Assembly: GCA_030670615.1 (NCBI GenBank)
Contig: DAOVBJ010000085.1
Span: forward strand, 1 to 5,185
DNA from: Candidatus Bathyarchaeota archaeon
GTDB taxonomy: Archaea > Thermoproteota > Bathyarchaeia > RBG-16-48-13 > GCA-020355125
Length of the DNA: 5,185 nt
Direction: 5' to 3'
Made by a program: the position numbers and the translations under genes. The notes below the pieces were generated by a model, which saw only the letters and a program-made list of their open reading frames with translations, had not been told where the DNA came from and did not search any database. Shown here piece by piece: positions 1 through 4,889 of the stretch. How positions within the stretch are numbered: the stretch's first letter is position 1; the number at the start of each line of letters is the position of its first letter.

Positions 1-354
1 TTTGGCAATGTCAAGCCTTCGACAAGAGCGTCCCCGCTAGGATTAAGGAGACCGTCTTTAGAGATTAAAGAGGAACGCGATCCCCTTGTCGATGTCATAC
101 ACGAAGACGAAAAAATCCGGGTGGTGGCCGAAGTGCCTGGAGTCGAAAGATCGGACATAAAGCTGAATTGCTCAGAAAAGGTTTTAACCATCGCGGTCGA
201 CGCGGAGGAGAGAAAATACTACAAAGAGATAGATCTTCCCACAGAAGTCGATCCAAAGGTTTCCAAAGCAACCTACAAGAACGGCGTCCTAGAAATAATC
301 TTGACCACGGTCACAAAGAAGAAGCTGAAGGGCGAGTCAATAATAATCGACTAA
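1..354 (+). CDS. hsp20: Hsp20/alpha-crystallin small heat shock protein (5' partial)
   Basis: The frame is open from the first base to a TAA at 352-354, giving 117 visible residues; the start lies outside the window. Family role (known): an ATP-independent cytoplasmic holdase that forms oligomers and keeps unfolding proteins soluble. Seen: an alpha-crystallin domain at about visible residues 27-104, with the early strand (DPLVDVIHEDEKIRVVAEVPGV), the strand pair around KYYKEIDLP (residues 72-80), and the family hallmark A-x4-GVLEI at residues 90-99. The tail after the domain is short and ends E-S-I-I-I-D, which contains the I-x-I type motif that docks onto neighbouring dimers. Residues 1-26 are the end of the variable N-terminal arm. 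An internal GTG at 121 is not a sensible start because it would remove the first strands. It converges on the minus-strand operon at 534. The family call is firm; the full length is unknown. Confidence 0.93.
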   Translation, partial: FGNVKPSTRASPLGLRRPSLEIKEERDPLVDVIHEDEKIRVVAEVPGVERSDIKLNCSEKVLTIAVDAEERKYYKEIDLPTEVDPKVSKATYKNGVLEIILTTVTKKKLKGESIIID

Positions 355-401
355 AGGACGCCCCCTTATTCTCGACGCCTCAGTAGGACGCGCCTCCACC
401 C

Positions 402-432
402 CCCTTTGTTAAAGAACACTTATTTCGTTTTC
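402..432 (+). terminator. T-rich end region downstream of hsp20
   Basis: About 50-75 nt after the hsp20 stop, a C-run is followed by CCCTTTGTT and then TTATTTCGTTTTC. Archaeal RNA polymerase commonly terminates on U-rich tracts without a strong hairpin, so this is the likely end of the hsp20 transcript. The assignment rests on position and composition only. Confidence 0.35.
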
Positions 433-482
433 AAGAGCAGGACTGTACGCACTGCAACTGTGAAGAAAGTACAGGGCAACAA

Positions 483-510
483 CATTAAAAATTATCTTTG
501 TATAAAAGAT
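483..510 (-). terminator. Hairpin plus T-tract ending the S17e/MoaD operon
   Basis: Read on the minus strand, ATCTTT (510-505), a 5-nt loop TATAC and AAAGAT (499-494) form a 6-bp stem, followed at once by AATTTTTAATG. It lies 24 nt beyond the stop codon of the MoaD-like gene. The stem is weak (one G-C pair), but the order stem, loop, U-tract and the placement fit a terminator. An additional T4 tract occurs just upstream around 517-520. Confidence 0.42.
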
Positions 511-533
511 GTGACGAAAATAACTTGTTTCCC

Positions 534-815
534 TCATCCGCCGTGGGAAACGGGTATGATGGCGACTTCATCGCCGCTTTGTAATTTGGTTTCAAGCCCA
601 GATAACACGCTGATCTCCCGTCCGTTTACAAGAATAATGAAATTTGACGTATGACGGGGGGGATCACCCGATAAGATGTCGGCGAGGCCTCCATAGGCTT
701 TCATTACGTTTTGGAGGAAATCCAGCATCGTTATGCTCTCGTCAACTTCGACATCACGTTTTTTCTCAAGGGCATCGTTCAACACGACCCCAACGAACTC
801 AAGCGTTATCTTCAT
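534..815 (-). CDS. MoaD/ThiS-family ubiquitin-like protein (possible SAMP-type modifier)
   Basis: A complete 93-residue beta-grasp protein. Seen: an N-terminal strand (KITLEFVGVV), and a C-terminal block FIILVNGREI, then L-x-GLETKL, GDEVAIIPV and a terminal S-H-G-G. The LVNGREI...GDEVAIIP...GG order is the classic MoaD pattern. Known for the family: the C-terminal glycine is adenylated by an E1-like enzyme (MoeB/ThiF/UbaA) and then either thiocarboxylated as a sulfur donor (molybdopterin or tRNA thiolation) or, in archaeal SAMPs, conjugated to protein lysines. Which role applies cannot be told, since no moaE, moeB or other partner is in the window. The start is an ATG at 813-815 with a strong GGAGGG site (821-826), 5 nt upstream. 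It is the last gene of the S17e operon, 19 nt after the preceding stop. A C7 run on the coding strand (656-662) encodes part of Asp-Pro-Pro, and the frame is intact. Confidence 0.9.
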   Translation of the reverse strand: MKITLEFVGVVLNDALEKKRDVEVDESITMLDFLQNVMKAYGGLADILSGDPPRHTSNFIILVNGREISVLSGLETKLQSGDEVAIIPVSHGG

Positions 816-820
816 AAATT

Positions 821-826
821 CCCTCC
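821..826 (-). promoter_or_regulatory. Shine-Dalgarno site GGAGGG of the MoaD-like gene
   Basis: On the minus strand GGAGGG sits 5 nt before the ATG at 815, in the 19-nt gap between two genes. It supports this ATG and suggests independent, strong initiation inside the operon. Confidence 0.75.
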
Positions 827-834
827 GCTAACCG

Positions 835-1224
835 TTAAGCGAATTCTTCTCCAACGATGCCTGTAACAAATGTTAAAGCCATCTTCATCAAGTGCTTTGC
901 TTCCGTTAAAGCATCCTCTTTATCTGAATCACTGGTTTTTACACTTCGGATTTGAATGAGCCACTCGAGGTGAGCTAAAAAACGCAGGAACGAATCTCCA
1001 TCTCGGACTCCCTCTCGCAAGGCGTTTCCAACCAAAAAAGCCACGTAGGAGGGGTCCCCAAGGCCATAATAGATCGCCAGTTGCATTTTTCTCATAGCGA
1101 GAACAGCGAGGTTAACACTCAGTGAGGGTATTGGAGTGATCTCGGCCGTTGAAAGATCGGATTCGGCTTCTCTCATGTATCGAATAGCCCAGTTCTTCCG
1201 GTATTCATCGACTAGAAGGCGCAA
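835..1224 (-). CDS. Small all-helical protein of unknown function, possibly HEPN-like
   Basis: A 129-residue soluble protein, almost entirely predicted helix, which I cannot assign to a named family with certainty. Seen: helix one at about residues 5-28 (YRKNWAIRYMREAESDLSTAE), helix two at 36-53 (AVLAMRKMQLAIYYGLGDP), a further helical part at 58-94, and a last helix at 104-124. The A-x2-DL-x2-AE pattern in helix one and the closing amphipathic helix resemble HEPN four-helix bundles. However, the HEPN RNase motif R-x4-6-H is not present: the nearest is R81-x3-H85, so ribonuclease activity is not supported. The start is a TTG at 1224, chosen because it leaves only 3 nt after the S17e stop and has a GGAG (1237-1234) 9 nt upstream; the first ATG in frame (residue 17) would cut helix one. 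There are no membrane segments or cysteine motifs. Tight coupling suggests co-translation with S17e. Confidence 0.75.
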   Translation of the reverse strand: MRLLVDEYRKNWAIRYMREAESDLSTAEITPIPSLSVNLAVLAMRKMQLAIYYGLGDPSYVAFLVGNALREGVRDGDSFLRFLAHLEWLIQIRSVKTSDSDKEDALTEAKHLMKMALTFVTGIVGEEFA

Positions 1225-1227
1225 GCG

Positions 1228-1446
1228 TTACGTCTCCACTTCAGACTCCACTACTTCGCCTTCGAGCCTATTGCAGTATCCCGTTATATACCCCGCGAGT
1301 TTATTTCTAAGGGTCTTGGTTGTAATAATCACGACCTCTTCAACGAGTTTCTTGTTTTCATCGAAATCCGTTGTAAACTTATTGGGATATTTCTTCAATA
1401 TTTCTTCAGCAAGTCTCTTCGTCTTCACTCTTCGAGATTTTCCCAA
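1228..1446 (-). CDS. rps17e: 30S ribosomal protein S17e
   Basis: A 72-residue small basic ribosomal protein of the archaeal/eukaryotic S17e family, a component of the 30S subunit with no bacterial counterpart. Seen: the family pattern in order, MGKSRRVKTKRLAEEIL, then YPNKFTTDFDENK, then EEV and the strongly conserved TLRNKLAGYITGY (residues 44-56). The acidic tail (EGEVVESEVET) is slightly longer than in many archaeal homologues, which are about 65 residues. The start is TTG at 1446: no ATG or GTG lies in frame before the upstream stop at 1486-1488, and the family begins with M-G-K/R. A GAGG sits 10 nt upstream. It is the first gene of a three-gene operon, followed after 3 nt by the helical protein. 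The family call is secure. Confidence 0.93.
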   Translation of the reverse strand: MGKSRRVKTKRLAEEILKKYPNKFTTDFDENKKLVEEVVIITTKTLRNKLAGYITGYCNRLEGEVVESEVET

Positions 1447-1509
1447 TTTCTCTTTTCCTCTACATCCTTGATTTCGTCTCTGAAACTAAACGCGTAAGCA
1501 TTGGTAGGG

Positions 1510-1528
1510 CATATGTTATTAACATGTG
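1510..1528. promoter_or_regulatory. Dyad at the predicted rps17e transcription start
   Basis: CATATGTTATTAACATGTG is a 19-bp dyad centred on T1519. The core ATGTTA-T-TAACAT is perfect, and the flanks pair at two further positions with one mismatch per arm. The centre is within a few bases of the transcription start predicted from the TATA box, a position where archaeal repressors often bind. An operator role is inferred. Confidence 0.35.
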
Positions 1529-1541
1529 TTTAAAAACCTTT

Positions 1542-1551
1542 TTTATATATT
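1542..1551 (-). promoter_or_regulatory. TATA-box promoter candidate for the rps17e operon
   Basis: The minus strand reads GAATATATAAAAAAGG here, a good archaeal TATA box. With the usual spacing of about 26 nt, transcription would start near 1520, giving a leader of about 75 nt before the TTG at 1446. A second TATA-like sequence (GGTTTTTAAACAC, about 1525-1537) could give a start near 1505. Which one is used cannot be decided from sequence. Confidence 0.5.
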
Positions 1552-1826
1552 CGAAAAACGAAGCTTTGGAATCGTAGCTTTATGTTCTGTTGTCCGTGAA
1601 AAAAGGCTGAAAGGGTTCTTGATAGTTTAGACGATGAGAAACATTCGGTTTCACGATTTTTTCAAATAAAGGATGTTTGAAGTGGAAGATCTTATCTTTA
1701 GGGGTGAGAGGGTTTCGAGGAGGAGTCTTTGGACGTTTAACTCTTGAAGAAGCGTTCTATGCTCATGACCTCATTATACAGTTCATGGGCTATGTAATCG
1801 GTGAGTGGTTGAGAGGTTTTTGATTA
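1552..1826. other. Intergenic stretch with no confident gene
   Basis: The 275 bases between the S17e promoter and the glmS stop have no tRNA, rRNA or clear protein gene. Two short reading frames overlap in 1677-1823. On the plus strand, a TTG at 1677 opens 48 codons to a TGA at 1821, with AAAGGA just upstream and a hydrophobic C-terminal half. On the minus strand, 28 codons follow the two glmS stop codons in frame and end at a TAA at 1737-1739. Both read as plausible protein, but neither is recognised. A hairpin GAAAC-ATTCG-GTTTC at 1638-1652 is followed by six Ts on the plus strand; no plus-strand gene is known to end there. On the minus strand TTTATTT (near 1665) and T6 (about 1603-1608) could end the glmS transcript. 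Confidence 0.4.
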
Positions 1827-3650
1827 TTATAGTACTGTTACGGATTTTGCTAGGTTTTTCGGTTTGTCAGGATCACAGTTCCGGGCCAACGCCATGTAGT
1901 ATGCAAATAGTTGCAGAGGGATTACATATGGGATGGGTGACAGAATTTCAGGGATATCCGTTGGGATCTCAAAATAGTCATCGACTAGGTTCTTCACTTC
2001 TTGGTCTTCTTCGTCTAAGACGGCGATTATCTTCGCTCCCCGCGCCTTCATTTCCATGATGTTACCGATTAGGGCCTTCCTCGTCTCGTTCTTGGGACAG
2101 ACGAATATGGCTGGAAATCCTTCTTGAATCAAGCTGATGGGTCCATGTTTACTCTCCCCTGCGGGATACGCGATTGAAGGTATGTAAGCAAGCTCTAAAA
2201 GCTTCAATCGGCCTTCTAAGGCGGTTGCCGTGTTGATGCCTCTGCCTAGGAAGTAGAAGCACTTCGCTGTTTTATACTTCTCCACGACGTCCTTAACTTT
2301 TTCTTCTTGAGTGTTGATTACTGTTTCAACGACGTGCGTGATTTCATGTAGTTTGACTTCGAACTCATCGATTCGTTCTTGCGATACCTTACCCCTGACC
2401 TCAGCCAGGGACAAAGCCAGCTGAGCCAGCACCAGTAACTGGGAAGTAAAGGTTTTGGTGGCGGCCACGCCTATTTCTGGCCCTGATTGTTGACAGATGT
2501 AAGCGCGAGAAACCCGTGTCAGGGTGGAGCCGATGCTGTTCGTTAACCCCAGGATGGTGGCTGCCTTGAACCTGGCGTGGTCGATGGCGTGGAGGATGTC
2601 CGCGGTCTCCCCTGACTGACTGACCGCGAGGATGGTGCTCTCGATGTTTACGGCGTTACCATATTGTTCAATGAATTCGGAGGCGATGATGGGGTGGGTG
2701 GAGAGGTTACAGAAGCTGGAGAACATGTAGGTAGCGGCGAGGCAGGCGTTGTAAGACGTTCCACAAGCAAGGAGGTAGATCTCTTTGGATCGGTCTAGAA
2801 AAGTAGTGATCAAGTCAATGTATCTCCGCTGCAGCCTTATCGCGTCGTCTAGGCATCGCGGTTGCTCATGAATCTCCTTCAACATGAAGTGGGGATAACC
2901 CTGCTTTTGAGCCAGCTCCACGCCCCAGGTAATGGTTCTTAGATCTCTTTGAATCGGAGTCCCGTCGCTGATTCGCACGAGGTTAATCGTGTTCGCGGTG
3001 AGGATGCCCAGTTCTCCGTTTTGAACGTCTAAAATCTTGTTCGTTAGGGGGAGAATCGTTGGAATGTCCGATGAGACACAGGAGTCAATATCCGAAATGC
3101 CTATGACTATGGGGCTTTGCCTTCGAGCGCAGACGATCTTATTGGGCTCATTGGCGTGGATCATAGCGAGGGCATAGGAGCCCTCAAGCCGTTTCACGGT
3201 TTCACGTACCCCATCCACGAAAGTTAAGCCTTGCTTCATGTAATCTTCGATGAGGTGGGGGATGACCTCCGTATCAGTTCTAGAAGAGAAAAGATGTCCC
3301 CTGACATGTAACTCGTCCTTCAAATCATTAAAATTCTCAATGATTCCGTTGTGTACCACCGCAATTTTTCCTTCACAGTCTGTATGAGGATGAGCATTAT
3401 TCATCAAGGGAGCGCCGTGGGTGGCCCACCGCGTGTGACCAATGCCAATCATCCCGTTGAGGGCGTTTAAATCCAGTTTTTTATGAACGTCGTCGACGCA
3501 TCCGCTATCCTTTTTGATCTGTAACAGCCCATCGTAAATTGTCGCCACGCCGACGGAGTCGTAACCTCTATATTCGAGGCGTTTAAGCGCCTGATGGATG
3601 ATAGGCGCTGCCTTCCCCTCTCGAAGCACGCAGCCAAATATGCCACACAA
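1827..3650 (-). CDS. glmS: Glutamine-fructose-6-phosphate aminotransferase (isomerizing)
   Basis: Converts fructose-6-phosphate and glutamine to glucosamine-6-phosphate and glutamate, the committed step to UDP-GlcNAc for surface glycans and protein glycosylation; cytoplasmic. It is complete, with 607 residues from the start chosen here. The N-terminal class II amidotransferase domain (about 1-235) has Cys2 (CGIFGC), HTRWATHG (72-79), HNGIIEN (100-106) and SRTDTE (123-128). Two SIS isomerase domains follow: CGTSYNA and SQSGETAD (344-351), EIGVAATKTFTSQ (392-404), then LGRG, with Glu486 in KLLELAY, His502 in ESKHGP and Lys602 in NLAKSVTV, matching the E. coli isomerase residues Glu488, His504 and Lys603. 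The frame extends to a GTG at 3677, but TTG 3648-3650 is the better start: it places the nucleophilic cysteine directly after the initiator Met and has GGGGAG (3665-3660) 9 nt upstream. It ends with tandem TAA TAA. The leader is too short for a glmS ribozyme. Confidence 0.96.
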   Translation of the reverse strand: MCGIFGCVLREGKAAPIIHQALKRLEYRGYDSVGVATIYDGLLQIKKDSGCVDDVHKKLDLNALNGMIGIGHTRWATHGAPLMNNAHPHTDCEGKIAVVHNGIIENFNDLKDELHVRGHLFSSRTDTEVIPHLIEDYMKQGLTFVDGVRETVKRLEGSYALAMIHANEPNKIVCARRQSPIVIGISDIDSCVSSDIPTILPLTNKILDVQNGELGILTANTINLVRISDGTPIQRDLRTITWGVELAQKQGYPHFMLKEIHEQPRCLDDAIRLQRRYIDLITTFLDRSKEIYLLACGTSYNACLAATYMFSSFCNLSTHPIIASEFIEQYGNAVNIESTILAVSQSGETADILHAIDHARFKAATILGLTNSIGSTLTRVSRAYICQQSGPEIGVAATKTFTSQLLVLAQLALSLAEVRGKVSQERIDEFEVKLHEITHVVETVINTQEEKVKDVVEKYKTAKCFYFLGRGINTATALEGRLKLLELAYIPSIAYPAGESKHGPISLIQEGFPAIFVCPKNETRKALIGNIMEMKARGAKIIAVLDEEDQEVKNLVDDYFEIPTDIPEILSPIPYVIPLQLFAYYMALARNCDPDKPKNLAKSVTVL

Positions 3651-3659
3651 CAGCTCTTT

Positions 3660-3665
3660 CTCCCC
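3660..3665 (-). promoter_or_regulatory. Shine-Dalgarno GGGGAG that fixes the glmS start
   Basis: GGGGAG on the minus strand lies 9 nt before the TTG at 3650. It lies downstream of the GTG at 3677, so it can serve only the TTG. Together with the need for an N-terminal cysteine, it decides the start. Confidence 0.75.
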
Positions 3666-3699
3666 AGAAAGTTCCACGTAAAATATGCGTCACATCAGT

Positions 3700-3720
3700 C
3701 TTTAAGATACCTCTTTAAAA
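3700..3720 (-). promoter_or_regulatory. TATA-like promoter candidates for glmS
   Basis: Minus-strand TTTTAAAG (3720-3713) would start transcription near 3690 and give a leader of about 40 nt, enough to include the GGGGAG site. A second box, TCTTAAAG (3707-3700), would start near 3677 with a leader of about 27 nt. Both are A/T-rich and correctly placed, but neither is a perfect consensus. Confidence 0.4.
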
Positions 3721-3756
3721 CATTTATGAATTATTTCCTTGTCAAAAAGACGTTTT

Positions 3757-3809
3757 CCTCTTGATTAGGCCCGATATAACAGTGTTGAAACACAAACAGA
3801 ATCAAGAGG
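3757..3809. repeat. Nested inverted repeat in the divergent promoter region
   Basis: CCTCTTGATT (3757-3766) and AATCAAGAGG (3800-3809) are a perfect 10-bp inverted pair, 33 bp apart. Between them lies a second perfect dyad, GTGTT-GA-AACAC (3782-3793). The right outer arm ends one base before a TATA-like TTTTAA (3811-3816). It could be a paired operator for a regulator of the downstream gene, or a cruciform; a regulator has not been identified. Confidence 0.5.
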
Positions 3810-3810
3810 G

Positions 3811-3816
3811 TTTTAA
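3811..3816 (+). promoter_or_regulatory. TATA-like box of the nucleotidyltransferase operon (possibly leaderless)
   Basis: TTTTAA is centred 26-27 nt before the A of the ATG at 3840, the normal archaeal TATA-to-start distance. The mRNA would then begin at or very near the start codon. This agrees with the lack of a well-spaced ribosome binding site: GGGTGGG (3817-3823) is too far away and GGTGA abuts the ATG. An alternative TATA, GATATAAC (3773-3780), would start near 3803 and give a normal leader. Confidence 0.4.
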
Positions 3817-3839
3817 GGGTGGGACATTATTTACGGTGA

Positions 3840-4889
3840 ATGGGGAGGGTGTTGAGAGTCAGGGAAGGCGACTTCGTGGAATCCAAGGAGGGATGGTTCT
3901 TTGACGTTAAAGGCTTGGTTCACCCGCCCAACGGAGTCATAGCCTTCGTGAGATACATTCCCGGTGAACAGGGAGATAGAGTATGGAGAGGCGTGAAATA
4001 CCGAAAGATCTACGACTTATCGGAACGCTATGACTTTCTCAGAAAACATTGCCCTCAATACCTCCGTTACGACAAAGTATTAGATACGTGGTTAAATGAA
4101 GTGCCCGTGAACGACGTGGCTCACCACTATAAACCTCAACAAAAAACGCGTCATCTTCTCGGTAACACCCATCTGGATGCGGTGGAGACGCAGACCCTAG
4201 AATTCATCAAGCTGTTAAACGAGGTCGCTCACACCTCGTTGGAGCACTTCGGCGTCTCTGGCTCGGTCCTGGTTGGGTTACATTCAAACCAATCCGATAT
4301 AGACCTCGTCGTTTATGGAAGGGAGAACAGTGTGGCCGTTCGCGCCGCGTTGAAGAAACTCCACCAAGAAGAGGAGGAGGTTACGGCTTACGGGCGAGAG
4401 GGGTTACGCAGTCGATATAGCGAGAGACAGAGAAGCACACCGGTCTCCTTTAACGACTACATATTCCACGAAGCGAGAAAAACCTTTCAAGGCTTCTTCG
4501 GGGGACGGGAGTTTTTCATTCGTTACGTAAAGGAGTGGAGGGAAGTGACGGAGCGGTATGGAGACACTGTGTACCGGAATGCGGGATACGCCACCGTCAA
4601 AGGACGGGTCATTGATGCCTCTGAAAGCCTCTTTACGCCATGCACTTATGCTCTGGCTGACGTGGAAGTGATGGCGGGAGAAAGAGCGCTTGTAACCGAG
4701 GTCTCTTCCTTTCGCGGGCGGTTCTGTGACCAAGCTGCAAGGGGTGAGTGGATTGTGGCCCAGGGTAAACTGGAAAGAGTTACAACGCAGGGGCAGACCC
4801 ACTATCGATTGTTGCTGGGCAGTAATCCTAGGGACTACATGGTTACCCTTCACGAGAGAAGTGGTGAGTTGGAGCAGGGGATTCCATGA
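3840..4889 (+). CDS. Predicted archaeal nucleotidyltransferase (COG1665-like)
   Basis: A complete 349-residue soluble protein. Seen: an N-terminal conserved region (about 11-97) with FDVKGLVHPP and VRYIPG; a pol-beta type nucleotidyltransferase core with GS at 141-142 and D-I-D at 153-155 in SGSVLVGLHSNQSDIDLVVYG; a linker with FQGFFGGREFFIRYVKEW (216-233); and a C-terminal beta-rich part with SLFTPCTY (263-270) and SSFRGRFCDQA (289-299). GS-x10-D-x-D is the metal- and nucleotide-binding signature of the superfamily. The third carboxylate is not obvious. The arrangement matches my memory of the archaeal family COG1665, whose substrate is unknown to me; it may be RNA, a nucleotide or a protein. 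The ATG at 3840 follows an in-frame TGA directly, so no longer start exists; TTG at 3852 has a GGGGAGG upstream and is a weaker alternative. Its stop overlaps the next start by 4 nt. Confidence 0.82.
   Translation: MGRVLRVREGDFVESKEGWFFDVKGLVHPPNGVIAFVRYIPGEQGDRVWRGVKYRKIYDLSERYDFLRKHCPQYLRYDKVLDTWLNEVPVNDVAHHYKPQQKTRHLLGNTHLDAVETQTLEFIKLLNEVAHTSLEHFGVSGSVLVGLHSNQSDIDLVVYGRENSVAVRAALKKLHQEEEEVTAYGREGLRSRYSERQRSTPVSFNDYIFHEARKTFQGFFGGREFFIRYVKEWREVTERYGDTVYRNAGYATVKGRVIDASESLFTPCTYALADVEVMAGERALVTEVSSFRGRFCDQAARGEWIVAQGKLERVTTQGQTHYRLLLGSNPRDYMVTLHERSGELEQGIP

Noticed and set aside
168..386. A 72-codon plus-strand frame inside hsp20
   Set aside because: Out of frame with the alpha-crystallin domain, which carries the family motifs; low-complexity Arg-rich translation.
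406..654. An 82-codon plus-strand frame
   Set aside because: Overlaps the MoaD-like gene antisense, and its first half lies in the terminator region; no family features.
656..662. G7 homopolymer as a phase-variation tract
   Set aside because: Seven bases is short, the frame is intact, and a small conserved carrier protein is an unlikely phase-variable gene.
1136..1471. A 111-codon plus-strand frame
   Set aside because: Antisense to S17e and the helical protein; its hydrophobic Ser/Phe-rich translation is what the reverse of basic helical genes gives.
1638..1662. Plus-strand hairpin with T6 as a terminator
   Set aside because: The GAAAC/GTTTC stem is followed by a T-run, but no plus-strand gene precedes it, so only its presence is noted under the intergenic entry.
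1601..1680. C/D box sRNA in the glmS-S17e gap
   Set aside because: CGATGA and CTGA-like words occur, but not in the C, D', C', D order and spacing.
1805..2059. An 84-codon plus-strand frame starting in the glmS 3' end
   Set aside because: Mostly antisense to the conserved C-terminal SIS domain of glmS; a shadow.
3651..3840. glmS ribozyme or riboswitch upstream of glmS
   Set aside because: The predicted leader is only about 27-40 nt and the whole divergent gap is 189 nt shared with another promoter; nothing resembles the ribozyme, which is bacterial.
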